A model generated the notes under the pieces. The model had not been told where the DNA came from. It ran no database searches and saw only the letters and a list, made by a program, of their open reading frames with translations. A DNA stretch of 64,000 bases, taken from NCBI GenBank assembly GCA_052180195.1, contig CP197469.1. One strand, written 5' to 3'. Numbering within the stretch: position 1 is the stretch's first letter; each line of letters begins with the position of its first letter. Both the position numbers and the translations under genes were made by a program. Positions 26,143 to 33,873 of the stretch are shown piece by piece. The DNA comes from Gottfriedia sp002574545. Its GTDB lineage: Bacteria; Bacillota; Bacilli; Bacillales; Bacillaceae_G.

Positions 26143-26421
26143 ATGAATTTAACATTAAAACACTCCTCAGCATTTGACCGTTCGAAAATTATTACACCAG
26201 GTAGTGTCCTTATTACTAAAAAGAATGAAACAATCTATATGCTTGTCTATGAAGAAAATGAGGACGATTTTCCATATGTCCTTGTCTCATTAACTGATGC
26301 AAGACTAGTCCAAAATTATGACATTATGCCAACGTTAGGCGATATTGAAGATTGGGTTGGTGAAGTCACAATGGTAACTCAAAAAAACAAACTATCAATT
26401 ACAATTCAAGCAAATTACTAG
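26143..26421 (+). CDS. Unknown small protein, first of a tandem paralog pair
   Basis: 92 residues, soluble, no signal peptide. Core: 'GSVLITKKNETIYMLVYEEN', then 'DDFPYVLVSLTDARLVQNYD', then 'TLGDIEDWVGEVTMV'. GAGGTAAT lies upstream of the ATG. The next gene is a clear paralog. I do not recognise the family. The beta-rich pattern with 'FPY(V/I)L(V/L)' and 'P T . . D I E' suggests a small compact domain. It is on the plus strand, in an insertion between rluB and luxS. Confidence 0.7.
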   Translation: MNLTLKHSSAFDRSKIITPGSVLITKKNETIYMLVYEENEDDFPYVLVSLTDARLVQNYDIMPTLGDIEDWVGEVTMVTQKNKLSITIQANY

Positions 26422-26487
26422 TTTGCTGTTTAATCTATTTCAAACCTGTCAATAATTTAATCATAAAATGAAAAAGGAGCTTACTAT

Positions 26488-26760
26488 ATGAATTATTCTT
26501 TTAATCCAGCAGTAAAATATAATTCAGTTGGTTCGTTTAAATTAGGCGATGTATTTTTCACTTCTGATAAACCTTCAAAAGCATACAAATTAATCTATGA
26601 CTCTACAGAAACTAATTTCCCTTATATTTTATTGTGCCTAGATGATGCCATTTCAATTCAAAGCTTTGATGATCTTCCAACAATTGAAGATATTGAAGAA
26701 AATATCGGAGAAATTAAATTCACTGTACCAAAAGAAAAATTACTTCTTGTGATCAATTAA
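26488..26760 (+). CDS. Unknown small protein, second of a tandem paralog pair
   Basis: 90 residues. It aligns along its length with the preceding protein: 'GDVFFTSDKPSKAYKLIYDS' / 'NFPYILLCLDDAISIQSFDD' / 'PTIEDIEENIGEIKFTV'. Roughly one third to two fifths of positions look the same by eye. AAGGAGC precedes the ATG. The two genes are 66 bp apart with no hairpin between, so one transcript, ending at the terminator at 26801. Function is unknown; a sporulation link is only suggested by the promoter-like sequence upstream. Confidence 0.7.
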   Translation: MNYSFNPAVKYNSVGSFKLGDVFFTSDKPSKAYKLIYDSTETNFPYILLCLDDAISIQSFDDLPTIEDIEENIGEIKFTVPKEKLLLVIN

Positions 26761-26800
26761 GGTTTTATTTAACTACTAAACATTCATTTAGCTTATCCAA

Positions 26801-26833
26801 AAACGCCATCAAAATTTGGATGACGTTTTTTTA
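26801..26833 (+). terminator. Terminator of the paralog pair
   Basis: AAACGCCATC pairs with GATGACGTTT around AAAATTTG, followed by a run of T. Confidence 0.8.
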
Positions 26834-26957
26834 TTCATTTGAAAAATGATTTTAGGAACATTCAAGAGCCTATACTGTCTGCCTGCTTTACTTAGGTCAA
26901 GATCCGATCTTTCTAATTGAAATGTGTCGTTTCAATTTTTTCTTATTCCAACAAAAA

Positions 26958-26983
26958 AACGTCATCCAATGAGATGACGTTTT
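26958..26983 (-). terminator. Terminator of luxS
   Basis: AACGTCATC pairs with GATGACGTT with a 6-nt loop; on the minus strand seven T follow. Its stem sequence nearly repeats that of the terminator at 26801. Confidence 0.85.
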
Positions 26984-26989
26984 TCAATA

Positions 26990-27463
26990 TCATGCAAATA
27001 CGCTTTCCAATGTTTCGTCTGTTTGCTCGCTCCAATATTTCAACCATTTTTTTGCGCCTTCAAGATCATGAAGTTTTGCTTGGCCGCATTGAAGTTCATT
27101 TGCAGCAGGTACTTCTTCAACTTGTAGTCCAAGTTCGGCAGTTTTACGTAATAATGTGATTACTTCTGAAATTGTTGGAGTACCAGCAATTATTAAATAA
27201 AATCCTGTTTGGCATCCCATAGGTGATAAATCAATAATTTTAAATGGGTCACCAGCTGGTACTGCTTCACGAACGTTCAAAGCTAATAAGTGTTCTAACG
27301 TGTGAATTGTATCTGGTTTTAGAGCTTGCTTATTTGGTTGGCAAAAACGAATATCATATTTTGTAACTACTCCGTCTGTACCAACTGCATGTGTACCACA
27401 ATGTCTAACGTAAGGAGCAACAACTTTTGTGTGATCTAATTCAAAACTTTCAACTGACGGCAT
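26990..27463 (-). CDS. luxS: S-ribosylhomocysteine lyase LuxS
   Basis: Splits S-ribosylhomocysteine into homocysteine and DPD, the precursor of autoinducer-2. Zinc ligands are in HTLEHLLA (two His, Glu as base nearby) and the Cys of NELQCGQ; the catalytic Cys is in SPMGCQTGFYL. 157 residues is the normal length. It is last in mccA-mccB-yrrT-luxS, with a 27-bp gap after yrrT. This places homocysteine production next to the enzymes that turn homocysteine into cysteine. Confidence 0.97.
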   Translation of the reverse strand: MPSVESFELDHTKVVAPYVRHCGTHAVGTDGVVTKYDIRFCQPNKQALKPDTIHTLEHLLALNVREAVPAGDPFKIIDLSPMGCQTGFYLIIAGTPTISEVITLLRKTAELGLQVEEVPAANELQCGQAKLHDLEGAKKWLKYWSEQTDETLESVFA

Positions 27464-27490
27464 ATTTATTTCCTCCTAATTTACTTCTCT

Positions 27491-28132
27491 CTATTTTTTA
27501 GTGGCTTCAACGATCCATACAAAATCATTATATTGTTCGAACTTCACTTCAAATCCATTTTTTTCAAAATGTGAACGAACAACTGGAATTAATGGATAAT
27601 ATTCTCTAATTAAATCATCTCTTAGATTGATATAATTTGCATTTTCAGCCTTCGTAATTTCATTCTTATATTCTTTTTCTGTTAAAAACATTGTATCAGC
27701 AAATACGATTTTTCCATTTGTGTCCAATAGTGAGCTATATATTTTAATAGCTTCATATTTTTCTTGATCAGTTAAATGATGAAAAACGTATGAACTTACA
27801 ATTGTATCGATCTTTGCTTGTGGTTTTGGAAAATCAATTAAGTCTCCGTCGTGAATCGTAATATTCTCCCCTAATTTCTTATGAGCAATAATTCTCATTT
27901 CAGGAGATGGCTCGATTGGAAATACAGTTTTTCCTTTATCAAGAAGTAACTTTGTTAAATTTCCTGTACCAATTCCAAATTCAAGAACGCTGTTTCCACT
28001 TCTATTAACAATTTCTTTGAGTATTTCATCATAACGTCGAAATGCTTCTTTATATTCTGGGTCATGTCCTTGAACAAAGGAATCGTAACTTTCTGCCCAA
28101 CCAGTAAAAACATCTAAAAACTCTCTACCCAT
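27491..28132 (-). CDS. yrrT: SAM-dependent methyltransferase YrrT
   Basis: Class I methyltransferase of 213 residues. Motif I is VLEFGIGTGNLTKLL, motif II follows at 'VFPIEPSPEMRIIA', and later 'IDTIVSSYVFHHLTDQEK'. In B. subtilis yrrT starts the yrrT-mtnN-mccA-mccB operon and is assigned to the methyl cycle; its substrate is not established. Here it follows mccB directly (0-bp gap) and precedes luxS, and mtnN is not present in the window. Confidence 0.88.
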   Translation of the reverse strand: MGREFLDVFTGWAESYDSFVQGHDPEYKEAFRRYDEILKEIVNRSGNSVLEFGIGTGNLTKLLLDKGKTVFPIEPSPEMRIIAHKKLGENITIHDGDLIDFPKPQAKIDTIVSSYVFHHLTDQEKYEAIKIYSSLLDTNGKIVFADTMFLTEKEYKNEITKAENANYINLRDDLIREYYPLIPVVRSHFEKNGFEVKFEQYNDFVWIVEATKK

Positions 28133-29287
28133 TTATCTCACCTTTGATGTTTGAAATATTAATGCTTGTTCTAGGTCTTCGATTAAATCTTCTAAATCTT
28201 CTAGACCGACAGATAATCGAATTAATTCATCAGAAATTCCAGATGCAATTCGTTTTTCCCTTGGTATTGAAGCATGCGTCATTTTTGAAGGGATCCCTAC
28301 AAGACTTTCAACTGCTCCTAAACTTTCAGCTAATGTAAACCACTTTAATTTACTTACAAATTCTTCTGGATCTAAACCTTCTTTTAATTCAAATGAAAGC
28401 ATGCCACCAAATCCACTACTTTGTTGTTTTGCTAATTCATGATTTGGATGCGTCGATAATCCAGGATAAAATACTTTATTAACATTTGGATGATTCGATA
28501 AGAATGTCACAATTTCATGTGTATTTCTTTCATGTTCTTCCATTCTTATTCCAAGTGTTTTAATTCCACGTTGTAATAACCAGCTATCGTTTGGTCCTAA
28601 AACTCCACCGATCGAGTTTTGATAGAACGCTAAATCTTCAGCTAGCTCTTCTTTATTTGTTACAACAATCCCAGCTACTACGTCACTATGTCCTCCAAGG
28701 TACTTAGTTCCACTATGAACAACAATATCAGCACCTAATGTAAGTGGTTGTTGCCAGTATGGAGTAGCAAATGTATTATCAACAATCGTTAATAAGTCAT
28801 ATTCATTTGCAAGTTTTGCAATTGCTTTAATATCGGTAATTTTTAATAATGGGTTACTAGGTGACTCAATAAAAATAGCTTTTGTATTAGGTGAAATAAC
28901 ATTTTCAACTAAAGTAATATTACTTGTATCAACAAATGTAGCTGTTATGCCTAGATTTGATAACACTCTTGTAAGTAATCGGTAAGTACCACCGTAAACA
29001 TCATCGCCAACTACGATATGGTCACCAGTCTTGAATAAACTAAACACAGTATGAATAGCTGCCATTCCAGATGCAAATGCAAACCCTGCAACACCGTGCT
29101 CTATATCTTTCATTAACTCTTCAAGAGCATGTCGTGTCGGATTGCCTGTTCTGGAATATTCAAAGCCTCTATGTTTGCCAACAGCATCTTGTTTATACGT
29201 ACTAGTTTGATAAATCGGAACACTAACCGCACCAGTTGTTTCATCTCTACTAATTCCCCCGTGTATTAACGCCGTCTTTTTCTTCAT
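28133..29287 (-). CDS. mccB: Cystathionine gamma-lyase / homocysteine gamma-lyase
   Basis: PLP enzyme of the Cys/Met metabolism family that splits cystathionine to cysteine, 2-oxobutyrate and ammonia. The PLP-binding lysine lies in VHSGTKYLGGHSDVVAG; 'SRTGNPTRHALEE' and 'FASGMAAIHTVFSLF' are family motifs. 384 residues. Position after mccA (3-bp gap) identifies it as the MccB partner rather than MetI/MetC, though those activities overlap. Confidence 0.93.
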   Translation of the reverse strand: MKKKTALIHGGISRDETTGAVSVPIYQTSTYKQDAVGKHRGFEYSRTGNPTRHALEELMKDIEHGVAGFAFASGMAAIHTVFSLFKTGDHIVVGDDVYGGTYRLLTRVLSNLGITATFVDTSNITLVENVISPNTKAIFIESPSNPLLKITDIKAIAKLANEYDLLTIVDNTFATPYWQQPLTLGADIVVHSGTKYLGGHSDVVAGIVVTNKEELAEDLAFYQNSIGGVLGPNDSWLLQRGIKTLGIRMEEHERNTHEIVTFLSNHPNVNKVFYPGLSTHPNHELAKQQSSGFGGMLSFELKEGLDPEEFVSKLKWFTLAESLGAVESLVGIPSKMTHASIPREKRIASGISDELIRLSVGLEDLEDLIEDLEQALIFQTSKVR

Positions 29288-29290
29288 ATT

Positions 29291-30211
29291 TTATCCCTCA
29301 CTATATATGTTTTTACTTAAGTATCTTTCACTACTATCTGGGAAAATCGTTACGATTGTACTCCCTGGTTTTGCTTTTTTTGCTTCTAATAAACTTGCAT
29401 ATAACGCAGCTCCTGAGGAACTTCCCACTAAAAGTCCTTCTTTCGTTGCTAATTCTTTTACTAAACGAAATGCGTCTGAATCAAGTACTGTATGAATATC
29501 ATCAAATAAGTTTGTATCGACAAAGGCAGGAATGAATTCCATTCCAATTCCTTCTGTATCATGTGAACCTGGCTTACCGCCATTTAATATTGATCCTTCT
29601 GGTTCAACAATAACTGTTTTTACATTTTGTAATTTATCTTTTAAATACTGAGCTGTTCCAGTAAATGTTCCTCCACTACCAGCTCCAGCAACAAATACAT
29701 CTATTTTTCCATCGAGTTGGTCAACTAACTCTGGTCCTAATGTTTTGTAATAAGTTCTTGGATTCGCCTCATTACTAAATTGAGATGGTACAAATGAATT
29801 CGGTATTTCGTTTGAGAGTTCATTTGCTTTTTTAATTGCACCTGTCATTCCATCTTCTGTAGGCGTGTTCACAACCTTTGCTCCAAGTGCTTTCATCAAC
29901 ATTTGTTTTTCAATACTGAATTTTTCAGGAACAACAAATAGGACATTTACGCCATATTTTATCGCTGCTAGTGCTAAACCAATTCCTGTATTTCCGGCGG
30001 TTGGTTCAATTACCGTACCACCTTTTTCTAATTTACCTTCATTAAGTGCACTTTCTATTAATTCCATTCCAAGTCGATCTTTAACACTTCCACCTGGGTT
30101 ACAGAATTCTAACTTTGCAAATAGTCTTGTTCCTTTTGGTAAAGGGAATGTTGTAATTTCAAGCAAAGGTGTTGATCCGATCAGCTCGTGTACTGATTTT
30201 ACAACTTTCAT
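29291..30211 (-). CDS. mccA: Cystathionine beta-synthase (O-acetylserine dependent)
   Basis: PLP fold-type II enzyme making cystathionine from homocysteine and an activated serine. PLP lysine: 'PGGSVKDRLGMELIE'; phosphate loop: 'PTAGNTGIGLALAA'; later 'GAGSGGTFTGTAQYLK'. 306 residues is the YrhA/MccA length, with no C-terminal CBS domains. First gene of the operon with a strong promoter and palindrome upstream. AAGGAGC precedes the ATG. It resembles CysK, but operon context favours MccA. Confidence 0.92.
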   Translation of the reverse strand: MKVVKSVHELIGSTPLLEITTFPLPKGTRLFAKLEFCNPGGSVKDRLGMELIESALNEGKLEKGGTVIEPTAGNTGIGLALAAIKYGVNVLFVVPEKFSIEKQMLMKALGAKVVNTPTEDGMTGAIKKANELSNEIPNSFVPSQFSNEANPRTYYKTLGPELVDQLDGKIDVFVAGAGSGGTFTGTAQYLKDKLQNVKTVIVEPEGSILNGGKPGSHDTEGIGMEFIPAFVDTNLFDDIHTVLDSDAFRLVKELATKEGLLVGSSSGAALYASLLEAKKAKPGSTIVTIFPDSSERYLSKNIYSEG

Positions 30212-30293
30212 ATTTTCAAGCTCCTTTATGTCACAAAAAGGTTAGTTTCTTCCAATCCATTATATGCAACATGGGTAAAATTGAATGTTGTCT

Positions 30294-30320
30294 TAATACC
30301 AACTATTCTTATTGGTATTA
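30294..30320. promoter_or_regulatory. 27-bp palindrome overlapping the mccA promoter
   Basis: TAATACCAA and TTGGTATTA are perfect 9-bp inverted arms separated by 9 bp. The palindrome overlaps the -10 box. A bound repressor would block RNA polymerase. In B. subtilis the mcc genes are repressed by the Rrf2-type regulator CymR, which makes CymR the leading candidate. Confidence 0.6.
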
Positions 30321-30345
30321 TAAGATATTAATCCTAAATGCGCAA
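30317..30345 (-). promoter_or_regulatory. Sigma-A promoter of mccA-mccB-yrrT-luxS
   Basis: -35 TTGCGC (30340-30345), 17-bp spacer, -10 TATAAT (30317-30322) on the minus strand. The -35 lies directly after the spmB terminator. Confidence 0.75.
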
Positions 30346-30346
30346 T

Positions 30347-30385
30347 AAAAAAGTACTTTTATCCTAAAATAAAAGTACTTTTTTA
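30347..30385 (-). terminator. Terminator of dacB-spmA-spmB
   Basis: AAAAGTACTTTTAT pairs with ATAAAAGTACTTTT around CCTAAA, with T-runs on both sides. Confidence 0.8.
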
Positions 30386-30410
30386 TGAATTCTAATCGAA
30401 TGGGTTTTCG

Positions 30411-30941
30411 TTAAGCAAAGAACATCGTCACAAAGATGATCGAAAAAATAATACTGATTGCATCTGCGATTAATCCTACTTTTAATGCATCTCCCATTTT
30501 ACGTATACCTACCGCTCCAAAATACACCGTTAAAACATATAACGTTGTATCGGTACTACCTTGCATCGTTGAAGCCAATCTTCCGATAAATGAATCTGGT
30601 CCATATGTTTTAATTAAATCCGAAGTAATACCTAAAGCTGCTGAACCAGATATAGGTCGAATAATCGCTAGCGGAAAAACTTCTGGAGGAATACCTAGTG
30701 AACTTAAGAACGGCCGTATAAGCTCTACACAAAACTCTAAGGCACCAGATGCTCTAAAGATCGAGATGGATACTAGCATACCTACTAAAAATGGAATTAA
30801 TTGCACTGCAATTGTTACACCTTCTTTTCCACCTTCTACAAAAGATTCATACGTCGGCACCTTTTTCCAAGTTCCATGGATTAAAATGACAGCGATAATA
30901 AATGGAATGATATAAAGTGAGATTGTATTCATATATCCCAT
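30411..30941 (-). CDS. spmB: Spore maturation protein SpmB
   Basis: Membrane protein of 176 residues with about five hydrophobic segments and the nucleoside-recognition (Gate) domain pattern: 'VEGGKEGVTIAVQLIPFLVGMLVSISIFRASGAL', 'RPISGSAALGITSDLI', 'GSTDTTLYVLTVYFGAVGIRKMGDAL'. In B. subtilis SpmA and SpmB are needed for normal spore core dehydration. It begins directly after spmA with GGGGAG before its ATG. Confidence 0.93.
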   Translation of the reverse strand: MGYMNTISLYIIPFIIAVILIHGTWKKVPTYESFVEGGKEGVTIAVQLIPFLVGMLVSISIFRASGALEFCVELIRPFLSSLGIPPEVFPLAIIRPISGSAALGITSDLIKTYGPDSFIGRLASTMQGSTDTTLYVLTVYFGAVGIRKMGDALKVGLIADAISIIFSIIFVTMFFA

Positions 30942-31535
30942 TTATTTTCTCCCCTTTCGATTTCTCCTACTTGCAAAAAAACTATTTACAGCGAGTCCCC
31001 CAATAAACGAAACTACTTGTGCAAGTATTGTAACACCTACTATTTCAGTCGGATTTGAAGAATGATAAGACATTCTAACTCCTATGACTGTTGTCGGAAT
31101 TAAAGTGATTGCACTTGTATTTAAAGTTAAAAATGTAATCATGTCATCACTTGCTTCATTACTATTTCTATTTAATATTTTTAATTGTTCCATCGCCTTG
31201 ATCCCTAATGGAGTAGCAGCATTTCCTAAACCGAATAAATTGGCTACCATATTTGACATAATATAACCAAGTGCTGGATGGTCTTTAGGAATTTTCGGAA
31301 ACAAAAATGAAAGAAATGGTTGAAACAATTTCGAAAGTATTTTTAATAATCCTGATTCTTCTGCTATTTTCATTAAACCTAGCCAAAAAACAAGTACACT
31401 AACTAGTCCAATAATAATGGTAATCGCTTGCTTTCCTCCGTCAAAAACTGCTTTATTTACTTCATCCATCGTTCCATTAATCATCGCAAAAATAAAACCA
31501 ATTATTGTAAGAGCAACCCAAATGATATTAACCAT
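30942..31535 (-). CDS. spmA: Spore maturation protein SpmA
   Basis: Gate-domain membrane protein of 197 residues: 'GGKQAITIIIGLVSVLVFWLGLMKIAEESGLLKILS', 'IMSNMVANLFGLGNAATPLGIKAMEQL', 'LNTSAITLIPTTVIGVR'. It works with SpmB in spore core dehydration. Its start overlaps the end of dacB by 8 bp, and the ribosome site lies inside dacB, so translation is coupled. The dacB-spmA-spmB order is as in B. subtilis. Confidence 0.93.
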   Translation of the reverse strand: MVNIIWVALTIIGFIFAMINGTMDEVNKAVFDGGKQAITIIIGLVSVLVFWLGLMKIAEESGLLKILSKLFQPFLSFLFPKIPKDHPALGYIMSNMVANLFGLGNAATPLGIKAMEQLKILNRNSNEASDDMITFLTLNTSAITLIPTTVIGVRMSYHSSNPTEIVGVTILAQVVSFIGGLAVNSFFASRRNRKGRK

Positions 31536-32682
31536 CGGAATGCTCTCCCATTAAGTTTAATAGAACTTGTTTTCCATTTTGGATAATTTCTTTCGCAAAT
31601 ACTTTTACCTTACTTTCACTATAAAAAATATTTCTAAATCCAATTTGTTCACCCTCTAGTTCGATAATCGCTTTACCAACAATGGCATCATTAGCAATTT
31701 TTTTCTCGGTCGGCTTTTGCATTTCAATTGTGATTCTAACTTGATCACGCTCATTTTTATCTAACGGGTAAGAGAAGTCATTCTTCATATAAACATGTCC
31801 TTTATATTTTTTATTTGTGACTTCCTTAATTCCACCTTTACTTAATACTTTTGTTAAAGGATAGTTTTTGAATCCGTATTCGAATAATGACATATGATCT
31901 TGCCAATCTTTCCCGTCATTTAGTGTGACAACAATTAAATCCATTCCATTTTTTGAAGCAGTTGAGACAAGTGTTCTTTTTGCTTTTTTAGTGAACCCAG
32001 TTTTACCTCCAGTACTATACTTGTACATATAAGTAAGCAATTTGTTTTTATTTTTCCAGACATAATCCCAAGATTCTGCTGTATTTGGGGCACGGTGTAC
32101 TTTCGTTCCAGCAATTTTTGCATATTTAGGATTTTGCATAGCGTATCTTGTTAATAACGCCATATCATAAGCAGATGAGTAATGTTCTTTTCCTTGCTGA
32201 TCAAGTCCTGATGGATTGCTAAAATATGTATTACTCATTCCGATTTCTTTTGCTTTTTCGTTCATCATATAAACAAATCCTTCAATGCTACCTCCAACAG
32301 CCTCAGCAATTGCATTAGCCGCATCATTCCCAGACCTAAGCATTAAGCCATAAACAAGATCTTCTAGCTTAATTTTTTGACCAGGTTTTAAATAGATAGA
32401 TGATCCTTCTGTTTGGACTGCTCTTGAACTAATTGTTATCGTATTTTGCATTTTACCGGATTCTACAGCAAGTATCGCAGTCATTATTTTTGTAATACTG
32501 GCGATTCTTTCAGAGTCATGCATTGCTTTACCATACAAAATTCGTCCAGTTTTTTGATCCATCAAAACTGCATTTCTAGCACTAACTCCTCCAAATGCTT
32601 CAACATTATTCGTCGGAATAAGAATTCCGATTAAAAATAAGCCAATGATTCCAACTACTAGCCATTTTTTCATCTTTCGCAT
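31528..32682 (-). CDS. dacB: Sporulation D-alanyl-D-alanine carboxypeptidase DacB (PBP5*)
   Basis: Trims stem peptides of spore cortex peptidoglycan. An N-terminal signal peptide (KKWLVVGIIGLFLIGILIP) is followed by the S11 carboxypeptidase motifs: SxxK in ASITKIMTA, SxN in RSGNDAANA, KTG in TGGKTGFTKKAK. The C-terminal PBP5-type domain is present. Start choice is uncertain: ATG 32682 has GGAG 3 bases away, ATG 32673 has it 12 bases away. It is upstream of spmA and spmB, which fits mother-cell expression. A weak sigma-E-like sequence (TCATTTT, 14 bp, CGTAAACT) lies upstream. Confidence 0.92.
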   Translation of the reverse strand: MRKMKKWLVVGIIGLFLIGILIPTNNVEAFGGVSARNAVLMDQKTGRILYGKAMHDSERIASITKIMTAILAVESGKMQNTITISSRAVQTEGSSIYLKPGQKIKLEDLVYGLMLRSGNDAANAIAEAVGGSIEGFVYMMNEKAKEIGMSNTYFSNPSGLDQQGKEHYSSAYDMALLTRYAMQNPKYAKIAGTKVHRAPNTAESWDYVWKNKNKLLTYMYKYSTGGKTGFTKKAKRTLVSTASKNGMDLIVVTLNDGKDWQDHMSLFEYGFKNYPLTKVLSKGGIKEVTNKKYKGHVYMKNDFSYPLDKNERDQVRITIEMQKPTEKKIANDAIVGKAIIELEGEQIGFRNIFYSESKVKVFAKEIIQNGKQVLLNLMGEHSDG

Positions 32683-32751
32683 CAACTCCACAGTTAGTCC
32701 TAATTAGTACAAGTTTACGAATTACATTATAAAAAAATGACTTTTTTTAAT

Positions 32752-32803
32752 AAAAAAGTGCTGAACTTGTTCAGATATGAAAACCTGAGCAATTCCAGCA
32801 CCT
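32752..32803 (-). terminator. Terminator of the superoxide dismutase gene
   Basis: A long imperfect stem with outer arms AGTGCTG and CAGCACC and inner arms CTTGTTCAG/CTGAGCAA, followed on the minus strand by TTTTTTATT. It lies just past the stop. Confidence 0.75.
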
Positions 32804-32818
32804 ACTATTTTTAGCCAA

Positions 32819-33742
32819 TTAATAAAAGGGTTGCCATTTTAATTGACTAGCATAATTATATCGATAATTAACATCAGGCCAATTAACGATATTCCAAAAA
32901 TTTGAAATGTATGCGTCTTTATTATATTTATACTGTAAATAATAAGCGTGCTCCCAAACGTCCAAAACTAGCAATGGAATTGTATCCCATTGTGTAAAAA
33001 ATTGATGTTTTTCAGTTTGAAGAATCTCCAAGCGATTCGCTCTTGGCACCCAAACTAAAATCGCCCACCCGACACCTTCTACTTTTTTAGCAGCTTGAGT
33101 AAAATGCTCTTTAAAGTCTTCATAACTTCCAAAGTCATCTTCAATTTGTTTTAAAAGAGCTCCATAAGGTTGCCCTCCACCTGATTTACTTAAATTATTC
33201 CAAAATATAGTATGCAAATAATGACCCGACCCATGAAATGCAAGCTCTCGTTCCCAATGCTTTAATAAATCATAATCCTTATTTTTCCTTGCTTTTTCTA
33301 ATTCTATCTCGGCTTTATTTAAACCATCTACATAGCTTTTATGATGCTTATCATGGTGCAACATCATGATTTCTTTAGAAATATACGGCTCGAGTGCGTT
33401 ATATGGATATGGTAAAGGTGGAAGCTCATGCTTTCCAACCTCTATCCTCTCTTCGACTTCTATTGCCCGATACGCATAGCTATCATCATATTCCTCTTCA
33501 TTTAAAATCGAAATTAGTCGTTCTTGTATATCGTCTACATCCGTACTAATTTCATCCAAAAAGGAATTTTGATCTACATAATGACCTTTTGTCCCCATTC
33601 TGTTAAGTAAGAGTTTTACTTTATATTCTAATAGCTCTTTTTCTTGAATATGGTCAAATCTTTCAGACAGCAACTGTAATACATTCGCACACCAGATTTC
33701 TACCTCCTGAAAGTAAGTGACGAGTTCAGATTGATTTAACAT
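32819..33742 (-). CDS. Fe/Mn superoxide dismutase with N-terminal extension
   Basis: About 105 N-terminal residues form a helical, acidic extension of unknown role. The rest is a full Fe/Mn dismutase: 'HELPPLPYPYNALEPYISKEIMMLHHDKHHKSYV' region, 'HGSGHYLHTIFWNNL' and the metal pair in LDVWEHAYYLQY. All four metal ligands (His, His, Asp, His) are visible. About 307 residues against about 200 for plain SodA; it resembles the longer second dismutases known in Bacillus (SodF/SodA2 type). The second ATG of an ATGATG pair is chosen, 6 bases from GGAGG. No signal peptide. Single gene with its own terminator. Confidence 0.88.
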   Translation of the reverse strand: MLNQSELVTYFQEVEIWCANVLQLLSERFDHIQEKELLEYKVKLLLNRMGTKGHYVDQNSFLDEISTDVDDIQERLISILNEEEYDDSYAYRAIEVEERIEVGKHELPPLPYPYNALEPYISKEIMMLHHDKHHKSYVDGLNKAEIELEKARKNKDYDLLKHWERELAFHGSGHYLHTIFWNNLSKSGGGQPYGALLKQIEDDFGSYEDFKEHFTQAAKKVEGVGWAILVWVPRANRLEILQTEKHQFFTQWDTIPLLVLDVWEHAYYLQYKYNKDAYISNFWNIVNWPDVNYRYNYASQLKWQPFY

Positions 33743-33873
33743 CATACACCTCCATCAGAGAAATAAATTTCTCTTCTACTTTCCATTGTATGATATTAAA
33801 TTTATAGCTATTACCTGTATTGACACGTTTGGCTTCGATTAACGGATTAACTACTTTTTCTTCCATTACATGG

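Noticed and set aside
29291..30211. mccA as cysK (cysteine synthase)
   Set aside because: Sequence is close to both, but operon with mccB and the methyltransferase fits the MccA role. A cysK elsewhere would be expected.
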